From contig NZ_CP102252.1 in the NCBI RefSeq assembly GCF_025145645.1, positions 434,001 through 498,000 on the forward strand: a stretch of DNA of 64,000 bases, in the 5' to 3' direction. The notes under the pieces are model-generated. The model saw only the letters and a list, made by a program, of their open reading frames with translations. It did no database searches and was not told the origin of the DNA. The stretch comes from Alistipes senegalensis JC50 (GTDB lineage Bacteria > Bacteroidota > Bacteroidia > Bacteroidales > Rikenellaceae). Positions 35,155-44,283 of the stretch are shown in pieces. Each line of letters starts with the position of its first letter. The stretch's first letter is position 1. Position numbers and translations under genes: made by a program.

Positions 35155-35715
35155 ATGGAAAAACTGGAACGATACCTGCAATTCATGCGCGAAGCCGAGC
35201 GGCTCAAAAACGTCCTGCGTTCGGCCCGCACTTCGGCCGGGCGCACCGAGAGCACCGCCGAGCATACGTGGCGGCTGGCCCTGCTGGCGCTGGTCCTTGC
35301 GGACGAGAAGCCGGAACTCGACCTTCAGCGGGTGCTGGCGATGTGTCTGGTCCACGACCTCGGGGAGGCTTACGAAGGGGACATCCCGGCCGTCGAACAA
35401 TCCGATCCGGCGGCCAAAGCCGCGGCGGAACTTGCAGCCATAGACCGGATTACACCCCTGCTGCCCGATGAAGCCGCAGCGCGCATCCGGGCGCTCTGGG
35501 AGGAGTACGAAGCCTGCGCCACGCCCGAAGCCCGCTGGGTCAAGGCACTCGACAAGGCCGAGACCATCCTCCAGCACAACCAGGGCGCGAACCCCTCCGA
35601 TTTCGACTACGGATTCAACCTGACCTACGGCGCCGAATGGTTCCGCGACGACGCGCTGCTGCGCAAACTGCGCCGCCTGCTCGACGCGGAGACAGCCCGG
35701 CACGTCAGGCGTTGA
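35155..35715 (+). CDS. HD-domain hydrolase (YfbR/5'-nucleotidase-like)
   Basis: 186 residues. HD-domain metal ligands: His in TAEHTWRLALLAL near residue 40, HD in MCLVHDLGEAYEGDIPA near 70, and the distal Asp in VKALDKAETILQHN near 130. This spacing is the one seen in HD-type 5'-deoxyribonucleotidases such as YfbR. Substrate not proven. It converges on rpe and their 3' ends overlap by 11 bp. Confidence 0.83.
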   Translation: MEKLERYLQFMREAERLKNVLRSARTSAGRTESTAEHTWRLALLALVLADEKPELDLQRVLAMCLVHDLGEAYEGDIPAVEQSDPAAKAAAELAAIDRITPLLPDEAAARIRALWEEYEACATPEARWVKALDKAETILQHNQGANPSDFDYGFNLTYGAEWFRDDALLRKLRRLLDAETARHVRR

Positions 35716-36355
35716 GCATCTTCACGATCTCGGCCTGCGGGTCCGCGGCGCCGAAGACGGCGTTGCCGGCCACGAGCACGTCGGCGCCCGCACCGTAAAC
35801 CTCGGCGGCGTTGTGCGACGAAATGCCGCCATCGACCTCGATGATCGTTTCGAGCCCCATCTCCCGCACCATGCCGCGCAACTGTGCGATCTTCTCCAGC
35901 GACCCGGGGATGAACGACTGCCCCCCGAATCCGGGTTCGACGCTCATCACCAGCACCAGATCCACCAGCGGCAGCACGCCGCGAAGCGCCTCGACCGGGG
36001 TCGCCGGCTTGATCGAAATGCCGGCTTTGACCCCGGCTTCGCGGATCAGGCCGATGCAGGCCGCGGGATCGTCCGACGCCTCGTAATGGATGGTCACCAG
36101 ATCGGCGCCCGCTTCGGCGAAGCGTTTCACGTACTTTTCCGGGCTGACGATCATCAGATGAACGTCGAGGAACTTCGCCGTCGCCTTGCGGATGGCTTTC
36201 AGCACGGGAAACCCGAACGAAATATTGGGAACGAAAACGCCGTCCATCACATCTATGTGGACCCATTCGGCCGCACTCGCGTCAACCATCCGGGTATCGC
36301 GCTCCAGGTGTCCGAAATCGGCCGAGAGCATCGAAGGAGCTACTGTTCTGTTCAT
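35705..36355 (-). CDS. rpe: Ribulose-phosphate 3-epimerase
   Basis: 216 residues, full length. It interconverts ribulose-5-phosphate and xylulose-5-phosphate in the pentose phosphate pathway. Motifs in TIM-barrel order: APSMLSADFGHLERD, EWVHIDVMDGVFVPNISFG with metal-binding His and Asp, DVHLMI, LVLVMSVEPGFGGQSFIP, and IEVDGGISSHNAAE. A -7 box TATCTTTG lies 25 bp upstream on its strand. Confidence 0.95.
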   Translation of the reverse strand: MNRTVAPSMLSADFGHLERDTRMVDASAAEWVHIDVMDGVFVPNISFGFPVLKAIRKATAKFLDVHLMIVSPEKYVKRFAEAGADLVTIHYEASDDPAACIGLIREAGVKAGISIKPATPVEALRGVLPLVDLVLVMSVEPGFGGQSFIPGSLEKIAQLRGMVREMGLETIIEVDGGISSHNAAEVYGAGADVLVAGNAVFGAADPQAEIVKMLNA

Positions 36356-36379
36356 GGTGCAGTTCTTAATTTCTATTTA

Positions 36380-36387
36380 CAAAGATA
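36380..36387 (-). promoter_or_regulatory. -7 box of rpe
   Basis: TATCTTTG on the minus strand, giving a leader of about 20 nt for rpe. Confidence 0.5.
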
Positions 36388-36517
36388 CGAATAAGCGAGG
36401 GCAATGTCAAATTTATTTGAACATTGCCGAGCGGGAGTATTTGAAACGTTCCGGCGATAGAAAGGGAACTGACGGCTCCAAAACCGAATCGCAGGCTCTC
36501 CGCGCCCCGGCATCCCG

Positions 36518-37717
36518 TCAGCCTCTTCCGCAGCCCGTGCCGCCGATCCTGCGGCGGATCGCCAGGCCGTTGAGCAGCGAAAGCGACAACGCAAGTCCGA
36601 TGCCGCACAGCAGCGTGATCCCCATGCCCGCCGGCCGATACCCCTCCTGCAACGCCGCCAGCGACGGCAGGTAAGCAAGGCGGAGCAGCCATACGGCCAG
36701 CACAGCGGCCGCCAGGACCGCACCGTTCAGCCCGAACGTCAGCAGCCGGTAGGGCCGCGCCACGCGCGTCGGGGCGTAGCCCAGCAGAAGCAGGTTTTCG
36801 ATCTTGTCGCTGTTCTTCTGCAACAGCAGGAAGATGCTCAACATCAGGACGTAGAACGACATCGCGCTGAATGCCATCCCCACCCCGGCCACGCCGCCCG
36901 CGGCCAGCCGCAGGAAACGAGTCGCCTTGCCGTCGTCGCGGCGGTCGCCCTCGGCCTCGTAGCCCTTGCGGGCGAGGTATTCCGAAACGGCGGCATCGAC
37001 CGGACGGTCGGTCTCGACGATGACCCGCGCCGGACGTTTTTCACTCGTCCGGCTTCCGAACCGCCCGTTCGACCAGCGGATGAACGCATCGGGCACGAGA
37101 ATCGTGTTCAGCCGGTTCGACAACCCGACGATACGCCCCCGAAAGTGCTCCGTGAGGCCGTTCCCGGCGATGTCGATGCCGAGGCTCACCCGGCGGAAGA
37201 TGCCTTCCGAAATCTGCGGCAGCCCCTGCGAGGGGGCGAACCCGTAGTTGTAGAGGTTCACGTAGTTGCGCGGGATGATGATGGGAATGTCGCGGCTGCC
37301 GGGCTCGTAGTCCCAATCGGCGGCTTCGACATCGAGAAACCGGTCGGGAACCGACTCGAAAAAGAGGTAGGTCGAGAGGTTCACGCCGCCCATGCCGACC
37401 GACCCCGTGATCCGGTAATCGGCCGGGGTCAGCGCCCCGACCTCCCGCACAAAAGGCTGGGAGCGAAGCTCCTGCAACTCCTCGGGGGTGAAGCCGCCGC
37501 TGCCCAGCCCGATGGCGTTGAGCGCGCTGACGCGCTTCGACAACACGAGGTAGTCGCCGCGCAGGAACGAATCGGGCCGGTCCACGATCGGCCGGATGTC
37601 GCGGTAAGCCTGCAAGGCCCCCAGCACGACGGTCATCCCCACCACTCCGGCGAGGGTGAACCCGGCCAGCTGGGCTGCGCTCAGATGGCAGCGAAGCAGT
37701 TTCCAAAGCAGTTTCAC
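36518..37717 (-). CDS. ABC transporter permease (FtsX-like)
   Basis: 399 residues. An N-terminal membrane helix (LAGFTLAGVVGMTVVLGAL) is followed by a ~230-residue extracytoplasmic MacB-type domain and three C-terminal helices (GMAFSAMSFYVLMLSIFLLL, LTFGLNGAVLAAAVLAVWLL, GITLLCGIGLALSLSLLNGL), the FtsX/MacB topology. It overlaps its ATPase partner by 4 bp (37714-37717). Such pairs move lipids, lipoproteins or peptides, or transmit mechanical signals; the substrate is unknown. It lies 162 bp before rpe. Confidence 0.83.
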   Translation of the reverse strand: MKLLWKLLRCHLSAAQLAGFTLAGVVGMTVVLGALQAYRDIRPIVDRPDSFLRGDYLVLSKRVSALNAIGLGSGGFTPEELQELRSQPFVREVGALTPADYRITGSVGMGGVNLSTYLFFESVPDRFLDVEAADWDYEPGSRDIPIIIPRNYVNLYNYGFAPSQGLPQISEGIFRRVSLGIDIAGNGLTEHFRGRIVGLSNRLNTILVPDAFIRWSNGRFGSRTSEKRPARVIVETDRPVDAAVSEYLARKGYEAEGDRRDDGKATRFLRLAAGGVAGVGMAFSAMSFYVLMLSIFLLLQKNSDKIENLLLLGYAPTRVARPYRLLTFGLNGAVLAAAVLAVWLLRLAYLPSLAALQEGYRPAGMGITLLCGIGLALSLSLLNGLAIRRRIGGTGCGRG

Positions 37718-38361
37718 AGCGTCAGGATTTTATGGTACGGCAGTTCGAGACGGCTGCCGACCGAGGTCACTACGATGCCCGCCCCCTGCGCCCGGGCCTC
37801 CTCCAGCAGCAGTCCGGCGAGTATCCCGCCGTTCGCGGCGTCGAGATGGCTCACGGGCTCGTCCAGCAGGATGAAATCGAACGGCTGGCACAGACAGCGC
37901 ACGAACGCGACGCGCTGCTGCTGCCCGAACGAGAGTTTCCCGACCGGGGTGTTCCGTTTGGCGGCGATCCCGACCGCCTCCAGCAGGCGTTCGATCTGCC
38001 CGGGCGTCTTGAACGAGGTCAGTTCGTTTTTCAGGGCGAGGTTCTCGGCCACGGTCAGTTCCCCGAACAGCCGCAGGTCCTGAAAGAGCAGGCTCAGCGA
38101 CCTTCGCCGCACGTCGCCCCACCGGGCCGCGGAGAAGGTGCGGCAATCTTCGCCGCCGAAGAGGATGCGGCCCGCATAATCGTTCCGCCACCCGTACAGG
38201 AAACTGCACAGCGAGGATTTGCCGCTTCCCGAAGCGGCTTCGACCAGATAACACTCCCCCTTGCGGAATGTCACGTCGCGCCCCCACACGTCCGACGCCC
38301 GGACTTCCGGATCGTCAGCGAACGCATCGGGCACCACCTGCCGTAAAGTTATCGTCTCCAT
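37714..38361 (-). CDS. ABC transporter ATP-binding protein
   Basis: 215 residues. Walker A in VEAASGSGKSSLCSFLYG, Q-loop in LSLLFQDLRLFGELTV, signature variant KLSFGQQQRVAFVRCL (FGQQQ in place of SGGQ), Walker B DFILLDEPVSHLD. The H-loop region reads IVVTSVGSRLE, with no clear His. It energises the FtsX-like permease encoded 4 bp downstream. The altered signature and missing H-loop His suggest low or specialised ATPase activity. Confidence 0.85.
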   Translation of the reverse strand: METITLRQVVPDAFADDPEVRASDVWGRDVTFRKGECYLVEAASGSGKSSLCSFLYGWRNDYAGRILFGGEDCRTFSAARWGDVRRRSLSLLFQDLRLFGELTVAENLALKNELTSFKTPGQIERLLEAVGIAAKRNTPVGKLSFGQQQRVAFVRCLCQPFDFILLDEPVSHLDAANGGILAGLLLEEARAQGAGIVVTSVGSRLELPYHKILTL

Positions 38362-38428
38362 AGACCGGCTGTTTCGAAAAAGCGGCCGTTCGAATCCGGA
38401 CGGCCGCTGCTCGGTGTCGCCACCGCCG

Positions 38429-40003
38429 TTAGATTTCGTCCGCTTCCGGCATATACTGACGGATCAGTGCGCCGGTCGTGTCGCAAATGGTCTTGAAAGC
38501 GTTCTGCTCCTTGTCAGCCATGTTGACGACGAGCTTTCCGCCCTCCATCGTGCTGTACGCCTCCATGTCGTCGAACATGCCGAGCACCGCCAGCGCGGCT
38601 TCCGCCTGCGGCGTCCCGGCCTCTCCGGCCAGCTGGGAAACCAGGGCGCTCAGCCCCTTGAAATCGACCCAGAAGGTGCAGGACTGCCCTTTCACGATGC
38701 CGTCGAGCGACATCAGCGATTCGATCTTCGCACCGTCGAGGGCCGACTTCACGGCCGTGTCGGTCGTGCAGTAAAGCACCTTGTTCTTCACGCCGAACAG
38801 CACCGAAACATCGCCCGAATTGAACACGTACTCGCCCTCGGCGGTCTGCTGAACGGGCATGCCCGCCAGGTTCGTGACGACGGTCTGCAACACGGCGGGA
38901 TCATTGACCTGGGCCAGCAGCGACGCGATCGGGAAACGTCCGTCCGGGGTCATTCCCGAGAACGAGATCACGCAGTCGCCGTCGAAAGCGTCGAGCACCT
39001 GCTTGACCATCGGATTGCCCAGCATCATGCCGTAACCGGGCATGGCGGCCAGCATCGCATAGAGCTTTTCGCCGTCGAGTCCGTAGGAAAGCGCAGCGAG
39101 GCTGCCGGCGGGCACGTAGCGCAGCAGGTCGCCCGTCTGGGGCTTCACGTAGGCGTAAAACGCCGCTGCTTTCTCCACGCTCGCCTTGTCCTTGTAGCTT
39201 ACCGCGGCGTCGCTGACGATGCGTCCCTTCTCGAAATTGGCGGAGCCCATCACCAGAGCCCCTTTCAGCACATCCATCATGGGCATCGCACCCAGCATCG
39301 GATTGTTCATCATGGCCGACAGATTGGCATACGACACGACCATGTTCACGTCGTTGCGCGCGGCCAGCCGTGCGGCGACGGCCTTGTCGCCCATCAGGCT
39401 TTCAGCGCGCTTCTGGGCGAACAGCTTCCGAACCTTCTCCTCGACGACTCCGCAGGGATCGGTCTTGAAATAGAGCAGGCAGGCGATGTCGTTATAGGCG
39501 CAGACACCGGACGCCTCCGACTCCTCGCCGATCTTCACCACCGAAACGCCCGCCTCGGTCACCGTCTCGGTGCCGCTCTTCTCGTTGATGCGCGCGATCA
39601 GGGCGTCCAGTTTGGATTTGTCGCCGACCGGGAACAGCAGACCGCCGCCCACCTCGGGATTATTGATGTCGGCACCGTCCGCCGACATGAACAGGAAGAG
39701 TTCCTTTTTCAGATCGAGCCCCGATTCGGCCGGATTCTCCAACAGCGAAAACAGGTACTCCTTCTCTTCGGCGGAGAGCTCCTCCGCCTTGTCCAACTCC
39801 GTTTTCAGGCGATCGAGGAGCGGATTGGAGGCGGCGTCGCACGTCCCGCTCTTCTTCAGGAGCGATGCGGCATCGACCGACATCGTCACGAACGAATCGG
39901 CCGGCAGCACGTTCCGGTAATCGGCACCGCCGCCGCAGGAGACGATCAGCGCAGCCGCAGCCGTCAGGCAGGCCAGTTTCACGATGGGTAAGAAGTCTTT
40001 CAT
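38429..40003 (-). CDS. DUF4836 family lipoprotein
   Basis: 524 residues. A lipoprotein signal ends in ALIVSCGGG (Cys near residue 23). The start of the mature part, NVLPADSFVTMSVDAASLLK, and the repeated pattern of conserved Met/Phe-rich beta strands (FLFMSADGAD, YDLDGEKLYAMLAAMPGYG-like region) match DUF4836, a Bacteroidota cell-surface or periplasmic family of unknown function. It is a separate unit with a -7 box at 40046-40039 (TAACTTTG). The family call is by recognition of the pattern. Confidence 0.8.
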   Translation of the reverse strand: MKDFLPIVKLACLTAAAALIVSCGGGADYRNVLPADSFVTMSVDAASLLKKSGTCDAASNPLLDRLKTELDKAEELSAEEKEYLFSLLENPAESGLDLKKELFLFMSADGADINNPEVGGGLLFPVGDKSKLDALIARINEKSGTETVTEAGVSVVKIGEESEASGVCAYNDIACLLYFKTDPCGVVEEKVRKLFAQKRAESLMGDKAVAARLAARNDVNMVVSYANLSAMMNNPMLGAMPMMDVLKGALVMGSANFEKGRIVSDAAVSYKDKASVEKAAAFYAYVKPQTGDLLRYVPAGSLAALSYGLDGEKLYAMLAAMPGYGMMLGNPMVKQVLDAFDGDCVISFSGMTPDGRFPIASLLAQVNDPAVLQTVVTNLAGMPVQQTAEGEYVFNSGDVSVLFGVKNKVLYCTTDTAVKSALDGAKIESLMSLDGIVKGQSCTFWVDFKGLSALVSQLAGEAGTPQAEAALAVLGMFDDMEAYSTMEGGKLVVNMADKEQNAFKTICDTTGALIRQYMPEADEI

Positions 40004-40128
40004 AACTGAACGGATTAAAGGGTTATTCTAATAGAAAACAAAGTTATAAAATTCGGCGCACGATATGCCATCCGGAGCAAATAAAATTACGCACGGCCCC
40101 CAAAATTCCGATTCCGGGAATAAATTGC

Positions 40129-40136
40129 TATTTTTG
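40129..40136 (+). promoter_or_regulatory. -7 box of rmuC
   Basis: TATTTTTG, 23 bp before the rmuC ATG. Confidence 0.45.
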
Positions 40137-40159
40137 CAGTCAAACACCACCGAACAGCC

Positions 40160-41587
40160 ATGACCCTTTCCCTGCTTTTCCTGCTGACGACCTGCTGTCT
40201 GACCGCCGTACTCGTCTTCGTCCTGCTCCTGTGGCGCAGGGAGTCGCGCCGGCTCGCCGATGCCGAGGCGCGCGAACGCGACGCCGCGACCCGCCTCTCG
40301 GCCGCCGAAGCCCGGCTGGCCGCCTCCGAGCAGACCGCCGCAGCCGAAAAAGAAACCCTCCGGCGCAGCGAGGAACAGGTGCGGTCGCTGACCGAACAAC
40401 GCTCGCGCGCCGAAGCCGAACTGGCCGCGCTGCGCGCCGCATCCGAAGCCGAGATCGCCGCCCTGCGGCAGCGGAACGCCGAGGAGCGCGAAGCCGCGCG
40501 TGCGGAGCGCGAAAAGACCGAAGAACGTTTCCGGGCGCAATTCCGGAACCTGGCGACGGAGATTCTGGGCGAGCAGACCCAGCACTTCAAGCAGACCAGC
40601 AAGGAGTCGATCGACATCCTGCTGAAACCCTTCAAGGACAACATCGTCGATTTCCGCAAACGGGTCGAGGAGATTTACACCACGCAGACCTCGCAGCGCG
40701 GCGAACTGAAAGCCGAACTCAAACGCCTCATGGAGCTCAACCAGAACATCTCGGCCGAGGCCCGCAACCTGACCGACGCCCTGAAAGGCAACTCGAAAGT
40801 GCAGGGCGACTGGGGCGAAATGCTGCTGGAGACGATCCTCGACAGCTCGGCGCTCTCGAAGGGCATCCACTACGAAACGCAGTACAACATCAAGGACGAG
40901 GAGGGCCGCAACCTGCGACCCGACGTGGTCCTGCACCTGCCCGAGAAGAAAGAGATCGTCATCGACTCGAAGGTTTCGCTCACGGCCTTCGTGGCCTACA
41001 CCTCGGCCGACACGGAGGAGGAGCGGCGGCGGCATCTCGCGGCGCACGTCGCGTCGGTCCGCCAGCACGTCACCGAACTGGGGCGCAAGGAGTATCAGCG
41101 GCGGCTGAACTCTCCCGATTTCGTCATCATGTTCGTCCCCAACGAACCGGCGTTCCTCGCGGCGTTGCAGAACGACCCGGCCATCTGGTCCGACGCCTAC
41201 GACAAGAAGGTGATCGTCTCCTCGCCGACGAATCTTTTCGCCCTGCTGAAACTCGTCGCCGACCTCTGGAAATACAACGACCAGGACAAGAACACCAAGG
41301 AGATCGCCGCCTGCGGACTGAAACTCTACGAGCAGTTAGTGGCTTTCACGGGATCGCTCGAAAGTGTCGGCACGGCGCTCGACAAGGCCCGCGACGCCTA
41401 CGAGGACGCCCACAAGCGGCTCTGCACGGGCAACGACAACATCATCCGCGTCGGCGAACGCCTGCGCCGGACGGCCCGCCTGCAAACCAAGCGCCAGCAT
41501 GCGGCGCGCACGCTCGAAATCGCCGGCAGCGATTCCGAAGAGGAGCTTCCGGAGGAGCCGTCGGCCCGGCCCGATCCGGCCGAATGA
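40160..41587 (+). CDS. rmuC: DNA recombination protein RmuC
   Basis: 475 residues. One N-terminal transmembrane helix (LSLLFLLTTCCLTAVLVFVL), a long Ala/Glu/Arg-rich coiled coil (~30-140), then the RmuC nuclease-like domain: KVQGDWGEMLLETILDSSAL, DVVLHLPEKKEIVIDSKVSL with the restriction-fold D...DxK residues, and FVIMFVPNEPAFLAALQNDP. RmuC limits sequence inversions between short inverted repeats in E. coli, a point of interest in a genome with an inversion switch. The Pro/Glu-rich tail is not conserved. Confidence 0.92.
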   Translation: MTLSLLFLLTTCCLTAVLVFVLLLWRRESRRLADAEARERDAATRLSAAEARLAASEQTAAAEKETLRRSEEQVRSLTEQRSRAEAELAALRAASEAEIAALRQRNAEEREAARAEREKTEERFRAQFRNLATEILGEQTQHFKQTSKESIDILLKPFKDNIVDFRKRVEEIYTTQTSQRGELKAELKRLMELNQNISAEARNLTDALKGNSKVQGDWGEMLLETILDSSALSKGIHYETQYNIKDEEGRNLRPDVVLHLPEKKEIVIDSKVSLTAFVAYTSADTEEERRRHLAAHVASVRQHVTELGRKEYQRRLNSPDFVIMFVPNEPAFLAALQNDPAIWSDAYDKKVIVSSPTNLFALLKLVADLWKYNDQDKNTKEIAACGLKLYEQLVAFTGSLESVGTALDKARDAYEDAHKRLCTGNDNIIRVGERLRRTARLQTKRQHAARTLEIAGSDSEEELPEEPSARPDPAE

Positions 41588-41598
41588 CCCCCGGAACG

Positions 41599-41632
41599 AA
41601 AAATCCCCGCAACCGAAGTCGCGGGGATTTTT
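41599..41632. terminator. Bidirectional terminator after rmuC
   Basis: AAAAATCCCCGC (41599-41610) pairs with GCGGGGATTTTT (41621-41632); it sits between convergent genes and reaches the stop codon of the next one. Confidence 0.8.
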
Positions 41633-42183
41633 CATATCCGTCTCCAACTTTTGCGCAGCCGGCACGCGAGGCCCGGCGTCGCATCCGCCGCCACCGCCTC
41701 CACGATGTCGTCCCACGATTCGGCGACCCAGCCGACCCGGTCCCGGCAACGGCACAACACCTCGACGGCCCAGACCTTCACCGCGACCTTCGAACCCGGA
41801 TCGACGGCCCATTCGGCGGCCGCCTCGGCGATCCGCTCCAACGCCCCCGGCTCCGGAACGTAACGTCCGAGCAAGTCGGCCATGATCTTGCCGAAATGCC
41901 GCCGCGCACTGGGGTCGGCGCATGCCGGGAAATCCCGCCGGCAAAACACCGCCGCACGGGGCATGAAACACTCGGGAACGGTGAAATAGATGCGTTCGAG
42001 CACATAGGCGCCACGGAACAGCACCTTGTGTCTGACGGGTTTCGGAAGCTCCCCGTGCCGGAATGCGACGAGGTCGTAGAGCAGCTCCACGCCATCCGCC
42101 CCGAGCACCGCCCGGGCCGTCTCGTCGGCGAAATTTTCATGAAACCGCTCCGACAGGAGCTTCACGAGGTCCGTTTCGGTCAT
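41632..42183 (-). CDS. Conserved hypothetical protein, HEAT-like helical repeat
   Basis: 183 residues, no signal or membrane segment. It is helical, with TETDLVKLLSERFHENFADE, LYDLVAFRHGELPKPVRHKV, FRGAYVLERIYF and AVKVWAVEVLCRCRDRVGWV resembling HEAT/adaptin-type repeats. I do not recognise a named family. It follows tsaB by 15 bp and is probably co-transcribed with it. Confidence 0.7.
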   Translation of the reverse strand: MTETDLVKLLSERFHENFADETARAVLGADGVELLYDLVAFRHGELPKPVRHKVLFRGAYVLERIYFTVPECFMPRAAVFCRRDFPACADPSARRHFGKIMADLLGRYVPEPGALERIAEAAAEWAVDPGSKVAVKVWAVEVLCRCRDRVGWVAESWDDIVEAVAADATPGLACRLRKSWRRI

Positions 42184-42198
42184 ACTGCCGGCAGCCGG

Positions 42199-42906
42199 TC
42201 AAAACAGCTTCTTGCGGGATGTCGTAACGACGAAATCTTTCAGATAGAAGGGCTCGAAATAGGCGATGTCCTCCGTGCGGCCTTCGTCAAGGGCCTGCTG
42301 GGCCAGCCGCGCCAGGCCGCGGGCCGAGGGGGTCACCTCGACGCATACGGCGTCGGAAAGGACGCCGGCGCACTTGCGGGCCCCGCTGCCGAAGATCACG
42401 AACGGACGCCCCTGACCGCGGAACGCCGCGAAACTCCCCTCGCCGACCACCTCGGCCGACACCTCGCCCTGCGGGCGTCCCCCGGCGTCGAAGACCTGCG
42501 CATAGACCTCCATGCGGCGTGCATCGACCATCGGACAGAGGTACGCCCCGTCCCAGCCGTCAACCGCGAGAATCCCCGCCTCGTGGTCCTCACGGGCCAC
42601 CTCGACCAGCGCGTCCAGCGACCCCACGGCCACCAGCGGCTTTTGCAGGCCGTAGCACAGCCCCTTGGCGAACGACACGCCGATACGCAGTCCGGTGTAC
42701 GACCCGGGGCCCTTGCCCACGGCCACGGCGTCGAGGTCGTCGGGCACGATGCCCGTCTCGCGCAGCAGTTCATCGACGAACACGCCGACCTTGCGGGCGT
42801 GGTCGCGCCCCTCGTCGCTCTCGCGCAGCGACAGCAGTTCGCCGTCTTTGGCAATCCCCACGGAACAGATGTCCGTGCCGGTTTCAATAGCAAGTATTAG
42901 ACTCAT
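42199..42906 (-). CDS. tsaB: tRNA threonylcarbamoyladenosine biosynthesis protein TsaB
   Basis: 235 residues. ASKHA-fold motifs: MSLILAIETGTDICSVGIAK, the conserved HARKVGVFVDELLRETG, and VGKGPGSYTGLRIGVSFAKG near residue 60, which is diagnostic for TsaB. With TsaD and TsaE it makes t6A37 on tRNAs that read ANN codons. The C-terminal part is normal length. A 64-bp dispersed repeat lies 55 bp upstream of the start. Confidence 0.93.
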   Translation of the reverse strand: MSLILAIETGTDICSVGIAKDGELLSLRESDEGRDHARKVGVFVDELLRETGIVPDDLDAVAVGKGPGSYTGLRIGVSFAKGLCYGLQKPLVAVGSLDALVEVAREDHEAGILAVDGWDGAYLCPMVDARRMEVYAQVFDAGGRPQGEVSAEVVGEGSFAAFRGQGRPFVIFGSGARKCAGVLSDAVCVEVTPSARGLARLAQQALDEGRTEDIAYFEPFYLKDFVVTTSRKKLF

Positions 42907-42960
42907 AAGTTATTATATCGTTTTCTCGTAACCATCGGCCGTTGTCGCCGCCTTCGGCGT

Positions 42961-43023
42961 CGTTTACAAGTCTGACCCCACCCCAAACCCCTCCCTCGGG
43001 AGGGGCTTGTCGCGACGCAACCG
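42961..43023. repeat. Dispersed palindromic repeat, copy 1
   Basis: Begins CGTTTACAAGTCTGACCCCA and ends CGCGACGCAACCGG; an inner CCCCTC/GAGGGG hairpin lies near 42988-43005. It matches 51178-51241 except for one G/A change. Both copies are upstream of minus-strand genes. Confidence 0.8.
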
Positions 43024-43045
43024 GATTGTCTCCGAAATGTGGACG

Positions 43046-43822
43046 CTATATCACTCCAAAATACTCCAGCGCCTTCCGGATGCCGTCGTCATCGACCGAC
43101 GCCGTCACATAATCCGCAGCGTTCAGCGCCTCGCCGCAGGCGTTGCCCATCGCCACGCCGACACCCGCCGCCCGGAGCAGCGCCGCATCGTTGCCGCCGT
43201 CGCCGAAAGCCATCGTCTCGTCGTGCGCGAAGCCGAAATGCGCCGCGAATTCGGCCATTCCCGTCGCCTTATCGACACCCCGGACGTTAATGTCCGCAAA
43301 GATCGGGCACCAGCGCGACGCCACGAGCGACGGCAATTCGGCCATCACCCGCTTTTCGAGTTCGGGGTCGAAATAAAAGCACATCTGGCAGCAATCGCCC
43401 CGGTCGAAAAGCGCCCGCAGATCGACCTCCCGGGGAACCGGATGCGCCACCATCTCCGCCAGACGCACCACCTCGGGCGTCACGCGGTTGACGAAAACCC
43501 CGTCGTTCAGCTCCAGCCCGACCGGAAAACCCAGCACCTCCGACAAGGCGAGCGCCTTCTCGAAGTCGGCGCGCGGAACGGGATGCCGGGCGACCAGCGT
43601 TCCGTCGCGCATCAGGCAGTCGGCGCCGTTCAGCGCCACCACGCCGTCGTAGGGAATCTCCTGCAACGGCTCCAGATCCGCGGCCGCGCGTCCCGTGGCG
43701 ATGAAGAGCCGCACGCCGCGGGCATGCGCCCGGCGCAACGCATCCAGCGCGGAAGCCGGCACCTCGTGGGTCTCGAAGCTGATGAGCGTCCCATCTACGT
43801 CCAGAAACAGCGCCTTTGTCAT
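43046..43822 (-). CDS. Cof-type HAD phosphatase
   Basis: 258 residues from the ATG at 43822; the longer frame runs through smpB. HAD motif I KALFLDVDGTLISF, motif II LFIATGRAA, the C2B-type cap (~80-185), motif III Lys in VDKATGM, and motif IV ETMAFGDGGNDAALLRAAGV. Such Cof/IIB enzymes dephosphorylate small metabolites such as sugar phosphates or flavin precursors; the substrate is unknown. The start overlaps the smpB stop by 4 bp, so the two are coupled. Confidence 0.88.
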   Translation of the reverse strand: MTKALFLDVDGTLISFETHEVPASALDALRRAHARGVRLFIATGRAAADLEPLQEIPYDGVVALNGADCLMRDGTLVARHPVPRADFEKALALSEVLGFPVGLELNDGVFVNRVTPEVVRLAEMVAHPVPREVDLRALFDRGDCCQMCFYFDPELEKRVMAELPSLVASRWCPIFADINVRGVDKATGMAEFAAHFGFAHDETMAFGDGGNDAALLRAAGVGVAMGNACGEALNAADYVTASVDDDGIRKALEYFGVI

Positions 43823-44283
43823 CTCCGGTAGTTTTTCATCGCCTTGTCCATCTCGCGCCGGGCGTCGTTCTCTTTCAGGTACTCGCGCTTGTCGTAGGAC
43901 TTGCGGCCCCGGGCCAGTCCCACGACGACCTTGGCCAGCCCGCGTTCGTTCAGGAACATCCGCAGGCCCACGATCGTGAGCCCCCGGTCCTGCGAGGCGC
44001 GCTGCAACTTCTCCAGCTCCCGGGCCGTGAGCAGCAGCTTGCGGTCGCGGCGCGGCACGTGGTTGTTGCAGGTTCCCCAGGCATATTCGGCGATGTTGAT
44101 GCCGCGCACCCACAGTTCGCCCTTGTCGAAATAGCAGAACGTATCGACCATCGACGCCTTTCCGGCGCGGATCGACTTGATCTCCGTTCCGACCAGCACG
44201 ACGCCCGCAACGTACTCTTCCAGAATCTCATAGTCGAACGTCGCGCGCTTGTTCCGGATATTTATCTTCTTCTGTTCGCTCAT
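43819..44283 (-). CDS. smpB: SsrA-binding protein SmpB
   Basis: 154 residues, usual size. It binds tmRNA and brings it to stalled ribosomes for trans-translation. Characteristic parts: NKRATFDYEILEEYVAGVVL, GTEIKSIRAGKASMVDTFCY, KLLLTARELEKLQRASQDRG, VGLARGRKSYDKREYLKEND and a basic tail DKAMKNYRR. The ssrA gene itself is not seen nearby. The 171 bp upstream hold a possible plus-strand -7 box (TATCTTTG at 44357) and a T-tract after a GC-rich stretch, but no convincing RNA gene. Confidence 0.95.
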   Translation of the reverse strand: MSEQKKINIRNKRATFDYEILEEYVAGVVLVGTEIKSIRAGKASMVDTFCYFDKGELWVRGINIAEYAWGTCNNHVPRRDRKLLLTARELEKLQRASQDRGLTIVGLRMFLNERGLAKVVVGLARGRKSYDKREYLKENDARREMDKAMKNYRR

